Shown piece by piece: positions 33,093 to 39,153 of a stretch of 39,153 nt of DNA. This DNA comes from an uncultured Acholeplasmatales bacterium (GTDB lineage Bacteria > Bacillota_I > Bacilli_A > Acholeplasmatales > Anaeroplasmataceae), in assembly GCA_944324725.1 (NCBI GenBank), contig CALUXJ010000006.1:1-39153 (forward strand), given 5' to 3'. The position numbers were made by a program, and so were the translations under genes. How positions within the stretch are numbered: the first letter of the stretch is position 1; each line of letters begins with the position of its first letter. The notes beneath the pieces were generated by a model. It was not told the DNA's origin. It saw only the letters and a program-made list of their open reading frames with translations, and searched no databases.

Positions 33093-35465
33093 CTACCTCA
33101 ACTGTGCTTTAAAGTAATAATCTAACCGATTTAAAATAGAATTAATAACCTTATCAACATCCTTGCTATCTAAGGTCTTTTCTTTATCGTTAAAAATCAT
33201 CTTAAACGCTAAGGATTTCTTATTTTCACCTAAAGAATTATCTTTATATAAATCGAATACATTCACGCTCACTAAATACTTTTTAGCTACCATCTTAACT
33301 ACATCAAGAACTTGTTTTGCCGTTACATTTTCATCAACAATAATAGCTAAATCCCGCTCAATAGAAGGATATTTAGAAATCGGTTCATAGTTAATTTCTG
33401 TAGTTAATATAATTAATTTTTCTAAATTAATTTCAAAAACATAACAATCTTTCAAATCATGCTTTAATCTAAATTCTGGATGCAAGCCAGCGATAAAACC
33501 AACCTCTACATTGCCTACTAAAATTTTAGCTGCCCGACCTGGATGATAAGTGTTTTTAATATTTTCATAAGGCTCATAGGTGAAAGTTAGATTTAACTTA
33601 CTAGCCAAAGTATCTAATATTCCTTTTACTAAATAAAAATCAACCTTATGATTTAAACCCTGCCATGGGTTAGCACTAAAGGTGCCAACAAAACCACCTG
33701 CTAACATTAACTCTTCATCACTCATGCTATAACGTTTACCAATTTCAAAAATAGCAACATCGTTCATTTGGCGAGCTAAATTATAGCTAATAGAACTCAT
33801 TATACCATTTAACAGACTTTCTCGCATATAAGCTCTATCACTTGTTAAAGGCATCAAAACCTTAATTGGTTCTTTTTCTTCTAAATTATAGAGATTAAGT
33901 TCTTCTTCGCTAACTAATGAATAACTCATAGTTTCATTTAAGCCCATATTAGCCAAAACTTCGCGAATTTGCCGAACTACTGTTTGAGCTTTTGTTAAAT
34001 GGCCTAAAGCATCGACAGCGGAAATAGTTGTTGGAATTTGATCATAACCAATCATACGAGCTACATCTTCACAAATATCAGCAAAGAAGTTTTCTAAGTC
34101 CATTCTTCGGCTAGGAATTTCAATATGATAGGTACCAGCATTTTTGGTGTATTCATATCGTAAATCTTCGAAGATTCTTTCTAAATCAGTGCTTGTTAAA
34201 GACGTTCCTAAGAAACTATTAATACGTTCTAAAGTTACATCGACATATTTTGGCTCATATGGTTTTCTTACTTCTTTAACAATCCCACCAACAACAACGC
34301 CACCAGCTAAATCACAAATTAGAGCACTAGCCATATCAATAGCCCTAGTAATTCTTGTTTGACATGCTAATCTTTCAAATCTTGTGGAAGCTTCACTCTT
34401 AAGACCTAACCGACTAGAGGTTTTACGAATAGCCATAGGATCAAACATTGCTACCTCAAGTACTACTGAAGTGGTAGTATCTTCAACTTCAGAATTTAAG
34501 CCACCCATAATACCAGCTAAACCAATTGGTTTCTTTCCATCAGTAATCAAAATGTCTGTTGGTTCTAATTCTCTTTTTACATTGTCAAGAGTTATAAATT
34601 CTTTATCATTGCCTGCTTCTCTTATTACAATATTGTTACCAACAAAATTATGATCATAGGCATGCATTGGTTGACCTAAAGCCACCATTACATAGTTAGT
34701 AACGTCAACGACATTATTAATTGGTCTAATACCAGCAGCAATTAAACGCATTTTTAACCAAATTGGTGATTCTTTAATTGTAATCCCTTCAATTAATCTA
34801 GTTTGGTATTCATAGCATAGATCCGTTTCAATTTTAACTTTGACTGGATTAGCCATCTTAGTTTCTTTAACTTGGAAAAGTGGTAAAGTTAAATCTCTTT
34901 CTAAAGTGGCAGCTAAATCATAGGCTACCCCTTCCATTGATAAGAGGTCACTACGATTACTTGTTAATTCTAAATCAATGATTTGATCATCTAGACCTAA
35001 ATATTTAACTGCATCTTCACCTACTGGCGCATCATTAGGTAATAAATAAATACCATTTTTATATTTTTCATCTACTAGACGATCTTCAATCCCTAGTTCA
35101 CTTAAAGAGCAAATCATTCCGTTAGATTCAACGCCTCTAACTTTGCTAACCTTAATTTTAATACCACCAGGTAAACTTGCCCCAGGAAGAGCAACAATAA
35201 CCTTTTCCCCAGCTGCTACATTAGGAGCACCACAAACAATAACTTGGGTCTCCTTACCTAGGTTAACTTCACAAACATGTAAATGATCACTATCTGGATG
35301 CATTTGACAAGTTAGTACTTCACCAACAACTAAATTAGTTGCTTCAGATAGTTTTTTCATAGTTTCAATTTCTGAAATATGAAGACTTATTTTTTCGTAT
35401 AATTCTTCATTTGTTAAATCATCTAAATCAAGATAATCTTTTAACCAATTAAGTGATACTCTCAT
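33093..35465 (-). CDS. pheT: Phenylalanyl-tRNA synthetase beta subunit
   Basis: 790 residues, the full bacterial length. The N-terminal tRNA-binding EMAP-like domain (VVGEVLTCQMHPDSDHLHVC), B3/B4 editing domain (ELTSNRSDLLSMEGVA), B5 domain and C-terminal anticodon-binding domain (YEPISKYPSIERDLAIIV) are all recognisable. It forms the alpha2-beta2 enzyme with PheS. Start and pheS stop overlap as TAATG. Confidence 0.98.
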   Translation of the reverse strand: MRVSLNWLKDYLDLDDLTNEELYEKISLHISEIETMKKLSEATNLVVGEVLTCQMHPDSDHLHVCEVNLGKETQVIVCGAPNVAAGEKVIVALPGASLPGGIKIKVSKVRGVESNGMICSLSELGIEDRLVDEKYKNGIYLLPNDAPVGEDAVKYLGLDDQIIDLELTSNRSDLLSMEGVAYDLAATLERDLTLPLFQVKETKMANPVKVKIETDLCYEYQTRLIEGITIKESPIWLKMRLIAAGIRPINNVVDVTNYVMVALGQPMHAYDHNFVGNNIVIREAGNDKEFITLDNVKRELEPTDILITDGKKPIGLAGIMGGLNSEVEDTTTSVVLEVAMFDPMAIRKTSSRLGLKSEASTRFERLACQTRITRAIDMASALICDLAGGVVVGGIVKEVRKPYEPKYVDVTLERINSFLGTSLTSTDLERIFEDLRYEYTKNAGTYHIEIPSRRMDLENFFADICEDVARMIGYDQIPTTISAVDALGHLTKAQTVVRQIREVLANMGLNETMSYSLVSEEELNLYNLEEKEPIKVLMPLTSDRAYMRESLLNGIMSSISYNLARQMNDVAIFEIGKRYSMSDEELMLAGGFVGTFSANPWQGLNHKVDFYLVKGILDTLASKLNLTFTYEPYENIKNTYHPGRAAKILVGNVEVGFIAGLHPEFRLKHDLKDCYVFEINLEKLIILTTEINYEPISKYPSIERDLAIIVDENVTAKQVLDVVKMVAKKYLVSVNVFDLYKDNSLGENKKSLAFKMIFNDKEKTLDSKDVDKVINSILNRLDYYFKAQLR

Positions 35466-36478
35466 TATTTGGCCTCCTTAAATTGTTTTAAGAAACGTAA
35501 ATCATTGGTATAGAAATTTCTAATATCTTCAATACCATACTTTAGCATTGTTATTCTTTCAATACCGATACCAAAGGCAAAGCCTTGAATTTCATTTGGA
35601 TCATAGCCACACATTTCTAATACATGATGGTTAACCATACCGGCACCTAAAACCTCAATCCAACCAGTATTCTTACACATAGAACAACCCTTACCACCAC
35701 ACTTGTGACAAGAAACATCGACCTCAACTGATGGTTCAGTGAATGGGAAATAGGAAGGACGCAATCTAATCTTACGATCATCACCTAACATCTTTTTGGC
35801 CATTACTAACAAAGCACCCTTTAAATCGGCTAAAGTAATATTTTTACCTAAAACAAGACCCTCACATTGCATAAATTGATGAGAGTGAGTTGCATCATCA
35901 GCATCACGACGATAAGTTTTGCCTGGGCAAATAATTTGAATTGGTTTACCCTTTTTAGCTAACATTGTTCTAACCTGTACTGGTGATGTTTGACTACGTA
36001 GTAAAATTTCTGGGTTAATATAGAAAGTATCTTGCATATCTCTAGCAGGATGTCCCTTAGGTAAGTTTAATTTTTCAAAACAATATTCATCTGTTTCGAT
36101 TTCTGGACCTTCCGCTACTTCATAGCCCAACCCGATAAACAAGTTTTCTAAATCAATAATCGTTTGATTTAAAGGATGAATTGTACCTAGATTAAAATTA
36201 TACCCAGGCATAGTAACATCTATTTTTTCACTGGCAATTTGTTTGGCTACTAGAGCATTATGGATTTCTTTTTCTTTGGCGTTAAAAAGTTCTTCACATT
36301 CCTTTTTTAAAATGTTAACCTCTTGTCCTAAAGCTTTCTTTTCTTCAGGGCTTAAATTTTTCATATTTGCCATTTTGGCATTGATTAAACCTTTTTTTCC
36401 TAAATAAGTAACCTTAAGCTGATTAAAGTCATTTAGGTTATCAATTAATTTTAACTTTTCTTCTAATTCATTTATCAT
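35465..36478 (-). CDS. pheS: Phenylalanyl-tRNA synthetase alpha subunit
   Basis: Catalytic subunit, 337 residues, with an N-terminal coiled coil and a class II core (motif 2 [21 protein letters not shown] region, motif 3 [14 protein letters not shown]). [13 protein letters not shown] cluster of Cys residues is present, as in other Firmicutes PheS. It heads the seven-gene operon and is controlled by the T-box leader just upstream. A rather weak AGGAG site lies 8 bases before the ATG. Confidence 0.98.
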   Translation of the reverse strand: MINELEEKLKLIDNLNDFNQLKVTYLGKKGLINAKMANMKNLSPEEKKALGQEVNILKKECEELFNAKEKEIHNALVAKQIASEKIDVTMPGYNFNLGTIHPLNQTIIDLENLFIGLGYEVAEGPEIETDEYCFEKLNLPKGHPARDMQDTFYINPEILLRSQTSPVQVRTMLAKKGKPIQIICPGKTYRRDADDATHSHQFMQCEGLVLGKNITLADLKGALLVMAKKMLGDDRKIRLRPSYFPFTEPSVEVDVSCHKCGGKGCSMCKNTGWIEVLGAGMVNHHVLEMCGYDPNEIQGFAFGIGIERITMLKYGIEDIRNFYTNDLRFLKQFKEAK

Positions 36479-36695
36479 TTTAAAACTCCTTTACACAACA
36501 AAAAAGTCCTTAGAATATCTAAGGACGAAAAACCGTGGTACCACCTTAATTCTAGTCAAACTAGCACTCAATTTGTTAACGCCAACAACGGGTAGTTTTA
36601 GTACCATTGGAAAAAACGAACTTTCAAAAGTTAGTAATAAAGTATCTCACCACTTACTTCTCTCTGTAAATACTAAACATTTCTACTTTTTTTCT
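36479..36695 (-). promoter_or_regulatory. T-box riboswitch leader of pheST
   Basis: The hallmark T-box sequence AAGGTGGTACCACGG occupies 36533-36547 (minus strand). It is followed by a terminator stem GTCCTTAGA/TCTAAGGAC (36506-36514 with 36518-36526) and a T-run. Upstream is a stem I-like region (AGTAA with TTACT, and GTGGTGAGA). A TTC triplet at 36618-36620 is a possible Phe specifier, but I could not fold stem I with certainty. Uncharged tRNA-Phe would favour the antiterminator and turn on pheST and the genes behind it. Confidence 0.93.
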
Positions 36696-36703
36696 TCTAA
36701 ATT

Positions 36704-37117
36704 TTAATATCCTCTTCTATATCTTATTGAACCAGAAATAATTCTTGAAATTAACCAAACAACAATTGCTGAAACAAAACAGAATACATAAGCCCAATAT
36801 GGGGCTCCTTTAGCAAAGACTTCTACCTTTTGTAGTGTTTCTGAATTTACTACATAAGTAGCAATTGTAACTGGAACATACATTGCATATGCGAAATATT
36901 TTTCCATAAAATCTTTAACATTTTGTAGCCATGAAACATCATTTCCATGAGCTACTGTAACTAAATAAACTCCACCAATGATAGCATACCATGCTAATGT
37001 AACAATAGTGCCATGGATGAAATTTAATCTTCTAGCAGCAAAAGCGCCGAAAAGGATTGGAATTAGAAAAACGACAAAATTAATTAAAACATCATACCAA
37101 ACAACACTCAAAATCAT
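36704..37117 (-). CDS. Small membrane protein, paralogue A (unrecognised family)
   Basis: 137 residues with three to four hydrophobic helices. I do not recognise the family. It shares with the 38.5-kb gene the N-terminal pattern PILFG-F-A-RLNFIHG, a WY pair in the next helix, DF...YF-Y...VP in the middle, and WLIS near the C terminus, so the two are paralogues. An AGGAGGT site supports the ATG, and a TATAAT lies at 37144-37149. It sits between the M6 protease gene and the pheST T-box. It could be an accessory to the protease or a holin-like/transport component; no evidence decides. Confidence 0.7.
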   Translation of the reverse strand: MILSVVWYDVLINFVVFLIPILFGAFAARRLNFIHGTIVTLAWYAIIGGVYLVTVAHGNDVSWLQNVKDFMEKYFAYAMYVPVTIATYVVNSETLQKVEVFAKGAPYWAYVFCFVSAIVVWLISRIISGSIRYRRGY

Positions 37118-37192
37118 ATAAAAATACCTCCTACTTTTCCCTTATTATAGATATTGTTAATAAATTTTTTGTGAAAAATATATGAATTATTT

Positions 37193-38491
37193 CTAAAACA
37201 CTATTTTCACGTCTAAATTACTACTACTATTATACAATACATCTAAACTAAAATCTACACTTGTTTTACTTAAAGTATCACCTTTTTTAAATAAAATATT
37301 ACTTTCTTTAGGAATGCCAATTTGAAAATTAGACTTGGTGATAATGTTGACAAAAGGAATAGATGTATCCGAATTATCATATTTAAAGGCTGTATCATAA
37401 CTACCACCATTGTACAAAGTAAGATTACCTAATTTGTTTTGTTCAGCATTTACCTCATAAACAATAATACCTGTACCATTTAAAACCTTATCTACAAGAT
37501 TAATTTCTAAATTGCCATAATTTATAACTAAATAATATGAGTCATAAAGCGTTCCTTTAAAAGTCTTACTTATTAGTAAAACTTCTCCTGAGGTTTCAAA
37601 AGGAGCTAATTCATATTCGCAATCACTATTTATTATGATAGGATTAATCCAACCTAATAAAAGTTTAGAAATAGGTCCTTGATCGCCACAAGTTTCATCC
37701 ATTATATCTATTCCTTGTAAGCTACATCTGGCTCCCACATTAGGGTTGACATCATAATAATCATCAAGTCCTAGCATATGTCCTGTCTCATGAATAAAAG
37801 TATGTGCATCAACTATAATATTAGTTGCGTCATAAGAATTATGCGTTTTATCATACAAAAAATCTATACCGGCAAAAGCATAATTACCAAATTTCATGCC
37901 ATCAAGCTTAAGATCAAGTTCATTAACTGATGTATATGCCCACCAAAAATCACCAAGCATATAATCAACCGGATTAGTATAAATTAGCCAAATGCCATCA
38001 ACATAACCATCATTATCACTATCATAATCTTCGTAATTAATAGAATCATTATAGTAAGTAAGAACCTCTTTAGCCAATATGTCAGAGCCAGTTTCTGAGT
38101 TTTTATTGTAAGCCTCATAATAATTAGCTGGATACTTGGCCTTATATAAGCCTATCACATCAGTTGTTAAATTTAATTTTTGATAAGATGACGTAGCATA
38201 ATAAGAGTTAACACTATAATAACCATTATCTAAATTAGGAGCATTGAAGCAAGCTTCTACATCCATTTTTTCTTTAGTATAATCTAAATCATCAAAAGAA
38301 ACTAAAAAAGCAAGTAACTTAACATCTCCTGTGCTTGGACATAAATTAGTAGTTAATGGTCCATTTTCTTTTAATGAATCATTAGTTTGATAAATAGTTC
38401 CATTAGTCACCACAATGGTTTGATTTTGCCGATTAAAATTACAACCACTAAGAGGCAACAACAATATTAACAAAAAGAAAATATATTTCAT
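37193..38491 (-). CDS. Secreted lipoprotein metalloprotease, M6 (immune inhibitor A)-like
   Basis: 432 residues. The signal peptide ends in the lipobox PLSGC (Cys17), so the protein is membrane-anchored outside. The zinc motif HETGHMLGLDD (His234, Glu235, His238, Asp244) is the extended HExxHxxGxxD of M6-like metzincin-type peptidases. DSDNDGYVDG (157-166) looks like a calcium-binding Asp-rich loop. The C-terminal about 150 residues are probably a beta-sandwich. No propeptide is obvious. The ATG at 38491 is chosen for an AAGGAG site 7 bases upstream; the frame extends six codons further. It lies between two paralogous small membrane proteins. Confidence 0.87.
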   Translation of the reverse strand: MKYIFFLLILLLPLSGCNFNRQNQTIVVTNGTIYQTNDSLKENGPLTTNLCPSTGDVKLLAFLVSFDDLDYTKEKMDVEACFNAPNLDNGYYSVNSYYATSSYQKLNLTTDVIGLYKAKYPANYYEAYNKNSETGSDILAKEVLTYYNDSINYEDYDSDNDGYVDGIWLIYTNPVDYMLGDFWWAYTSVNELDLKLDGMKFGNYAFAGIDFLYDKTHNSYDATNIIVDAHTFIHETGHMLGLDDYYDVNPNVGARCSLQGIDIMDETCGDQGPISKLLLGWINPIIINSDCEYELAPFETSGEVLLISKTFKGTLYDSYYLVINYGNLEINLVDKVLNGTGIIVYEVNAEQNKLGNLTLYNGGSYDTAFKYDNSDTSIPFVNIITKSNFQIGIPKESNILFKKGDTLSKTSVDFSLDVLYNSSSNLDVKIVF

Positions 38492-38504
38492 AAAAATTCT
38501 CCTT

Positions 38505-38532
38505 AACAAAAAAACAAGAGCGAGCTCTTGTT
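38505..38532 (-). terminator. Terminator-like hairpin between paralogue B and the metalloprotease gene
   Basis: A perfect 9-bp stem (AACAAGAGC with GCTCTTGTT, 38513-38521 with 38524-38532) followed by eight T on the minus strand. The Shine-Dalgarno of the protease gene starts at once after the T-run, leaving no room for a promoter, so the hairpin probably attenuates rather than ends transcription. Confidence 0.75.
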
Positions 38533-38536
38533 AAAT

Positions 38537-38920
38537 TTAGGATTTTGACTTTCTAAATAGACGTGCAAAAAACCCTGATATTAGCCAAATGATTGTCGGT
38601 ACTACCAAATAGATTACATCAATATAATTTTTAAGCCAATCAAAACTATTAGATAAATTAGTAACTAAGGAATTAGCTACCTTTAAAGGAACTGATAGAA
38701 AATACTCAAAATATAGATTAAAAAAATCTACAATGTTGGCAAAAAAAGCAGTGTTATTAAAGCGTAATGCCAAAAGGTAAAAACCTGTTACAAATACATA
38801 CCAATCAATAGCAACAAGAAACCCATGAATAAAATTTAAACGTTTAGCAGTAAAAACACCAAACAAAATTGGTAAGGCAAATACAATACAATTTATCAGT
38901 AGCAAAATTAATGGATCCAT
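38537..38920 (-). CDS. Small membrane protein, paralogue B (unrecognised family)
   Basis: 127 residues with three to four hydrophobic helices and a basic C-terminal tail (RLFRKSKS). It is a paralogue of the 36.7-kb gene: PILFG-F-A-RLNFIHG near residues 17-33, WY, N..DF..YF.Y...VP, and a C-terminal WLIS. No family or function is recognised. A GGAGGTG site lies 5 bases before the ATG. A TGCTATTAT extended -10 (38986-38991) lies upstream, with a palindrome in the leader. Leads the unit that reads into the metalloprotease gene. Confidence 0.7.
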   Translation of the reverse strand: MDPLILLLINCIVFALPILFGVFTAKRLNFIHGFLVAIDWYVFVTGFYLLALRFNNTAFFANIVDFFNLYFEYFLSVPLKVANSLVTNLSNSFDWLKNYIDVIYLVVPTIIWLISGFFARLFRKSKS

Positions 38921-38943
38921 AGCAACACCTCCAATAAAAAACG

Positions 38944-38955
38944 TTGTTATAACAA
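38944..38955. promoter_or_regulatory. Palindrome in the leader of paralogue B
   Basis: TTGTTATAACAA is a perfect 12-bp palindrome between the predicted -10 (38986-38991) and the ATG at 38920, the place a repressor operator would occupy. It is short and AT-rich, so chance is possible. Confidence 0.3.
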
Positions 38956-39009
38956 GAAATTTAATTATATTAATAACTATGTATTATAATAGCACACTTT
39001 TAAAAAAAA

Positions 39010-39041
39010 GCCAATAAAATAACCCGGGAAAGTGGGTTGTT
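39010..39041 (-). terminator. Hairpin directly after a promoter
   Basis: AATAACCC (39018-39025) pairs with GGGTTGTT (39034-39041) with one wobble around an 8-base loop; on the minus strand TTTATT follows. It begins at the predicted start of transcription of the promoter at 39042-39070. Confidence 0.4.
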
Positions 39042-39070
39042 ATTATAGCATATAAAGGAAATGCTGTCTA
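39042..39070 (-). promoter_or_regulatory. Promoter just downstream of the group II intron
   Basis: Minus-strand TAGACA (39065-39070), 17-base spacer, TATAAT (39042-39047) preceded by TGC. Its -35 lies only nine bases from the inferred intron 3' end. Confidence 0.55.
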
Positions 39071-39078
39071 GTTATTAA

Positions 39079-39153
39079 ATAGGGTAGAGAAAAAGTTTTA
39101 ACTTTTGTCCCTCCCATTGCACCGTACGTACGGGTCTCGTATACGGCGCTACA
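39079..39153 (-). mobile_element. Group II intron, 3' end only (domains V and VI)
   Basis: On the minus strand GCGCCGTA (39142-39149) pairs with TACGGTGC (39119-39126) in an 8-bp lower helix with a G-U pair at the CGC catalytic triad. A CG bulge on the 3' side and an upper stem with a GAGA-containing loop complete a domain V. Three bases later 39082-39115 folds as domain VI, with an unpaired A (39085) seven bases from the terminal AT at 39079. The CGC triad suggests class IIC. The rest of the intron and any reverse transcriptase would lie beyond the window edge. Confidence 0.7.

Noticed and set aside
30990-34653. Several plus-strand frames of 64-97 codons inside the ABC transporter and pheT genes
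   Set aside because: Antisense shadows of well-supported genes, with no Shine-Dalgarno or recognisable domain.
38944-38955. TTGTTATAACAA palindrome as a definite operator
   Set aside because: Twelve AT-rich bases can arise by chance; there is no second copy or adjacent regulator, so it is listed only at low confidence.
1-39153. CRISPR array, tRNA, rRNA or prophage genes
   Set aside because: No regularly spaced repeats, no tRNA cloverleaf with a GTTCRA arm, and no phage or transposase proteins were found on reading either strand.

Overview
The window is AT-rich Bacillota DNA, most likely from an uncultured Bacilli lineage in the Erysipelotrichales / RF39-like neighbourhood of the Mollicutes. 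The lineage is an inference from base composition, typical Firmicutes gene pairs (rpsP-khpA, def, rlmN-rsgA-rpe, pheS-pheT behind a T-box, YlbF, DUF1836), and AGGTGA/GGAGG Shine-Dalgarno sites. TGA is used as a stop (ends of rlmN and of the DAHP synthase gene, each inside an ATGA overlap), so the genetic code is the standard bacterial one, not the Mycoplasma code. Genes are dense, often overlap by a few bases, and converging genes share bidirectional terminators. Almost every promoter I can place is an extended -10 (TGnTATAAT-like), several with leaders of only about ten bases.

Layout. 1-5.3 kb: translation and RNA-modification housekeeping (khpA, rpsP, a YlbF-family gene, guanylate kinase, def, an amidohydrolase, a SpoU methyltransferase, thiI). 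5.3-8.6 kb: rpsD behind a structured leader that is probably autoregulatory, then a divergent cation/proton antiporter and LysR regulator with palindromes between them, ending at a MITE-like hairpin. 8.6-13.4 kb: a minus-strand operon DUF1275 - DtxR-family regulator - aroF - tyrA - typA. 13.5-16.3 kb: the ferrous-iron operon feoA-feoB plus two small membrane proteins, behind a promoter flanked by two matching inverted repeats. 16.3-17.5 kb: a lipoprotein with a complete barnase-type ribonuclease domain, followed at once by its barstar inhibitor. 17.5-27.4 kb: a truncated RecQ helicase, a U32 peptidase/RNA hydroxylation protein, a possible SGNH-like orphan, a DUF1836 protein, a 1014-residue TPR-GAF-PAS-GGDEF-EAL protein with both catalytic signatures lost, rdgB, a CPBP membrane protease and coaD. 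27.5-36.7 kb: one long minus-strand operon, T-box - pheS - pheT - ABC ATPase - ABC permease - rlmN - rsgA - rpe. 36.7-39 kb: an M6-like secreted lipoprotein metalloprotease between two paralogous small membrane proteins of unknown function. 39.08-39.15 kb: the 3' end (domains V and VI) of a group II intron running off the window.

Most notable: (i) the membrane-anchored barnase-barstar pair; (ii) the feo promoter bracketed by twin GTTAGC-N4-GCTAAC operators, near a DtxR-family repressor whose visible metal ligands are iron-type; (iii) the catalytically degenerate GGDEF-EAL protein; (iv) the paralogue-protease-paralogue cluster; (v) the group II intron end with a CGC catalytic triad.
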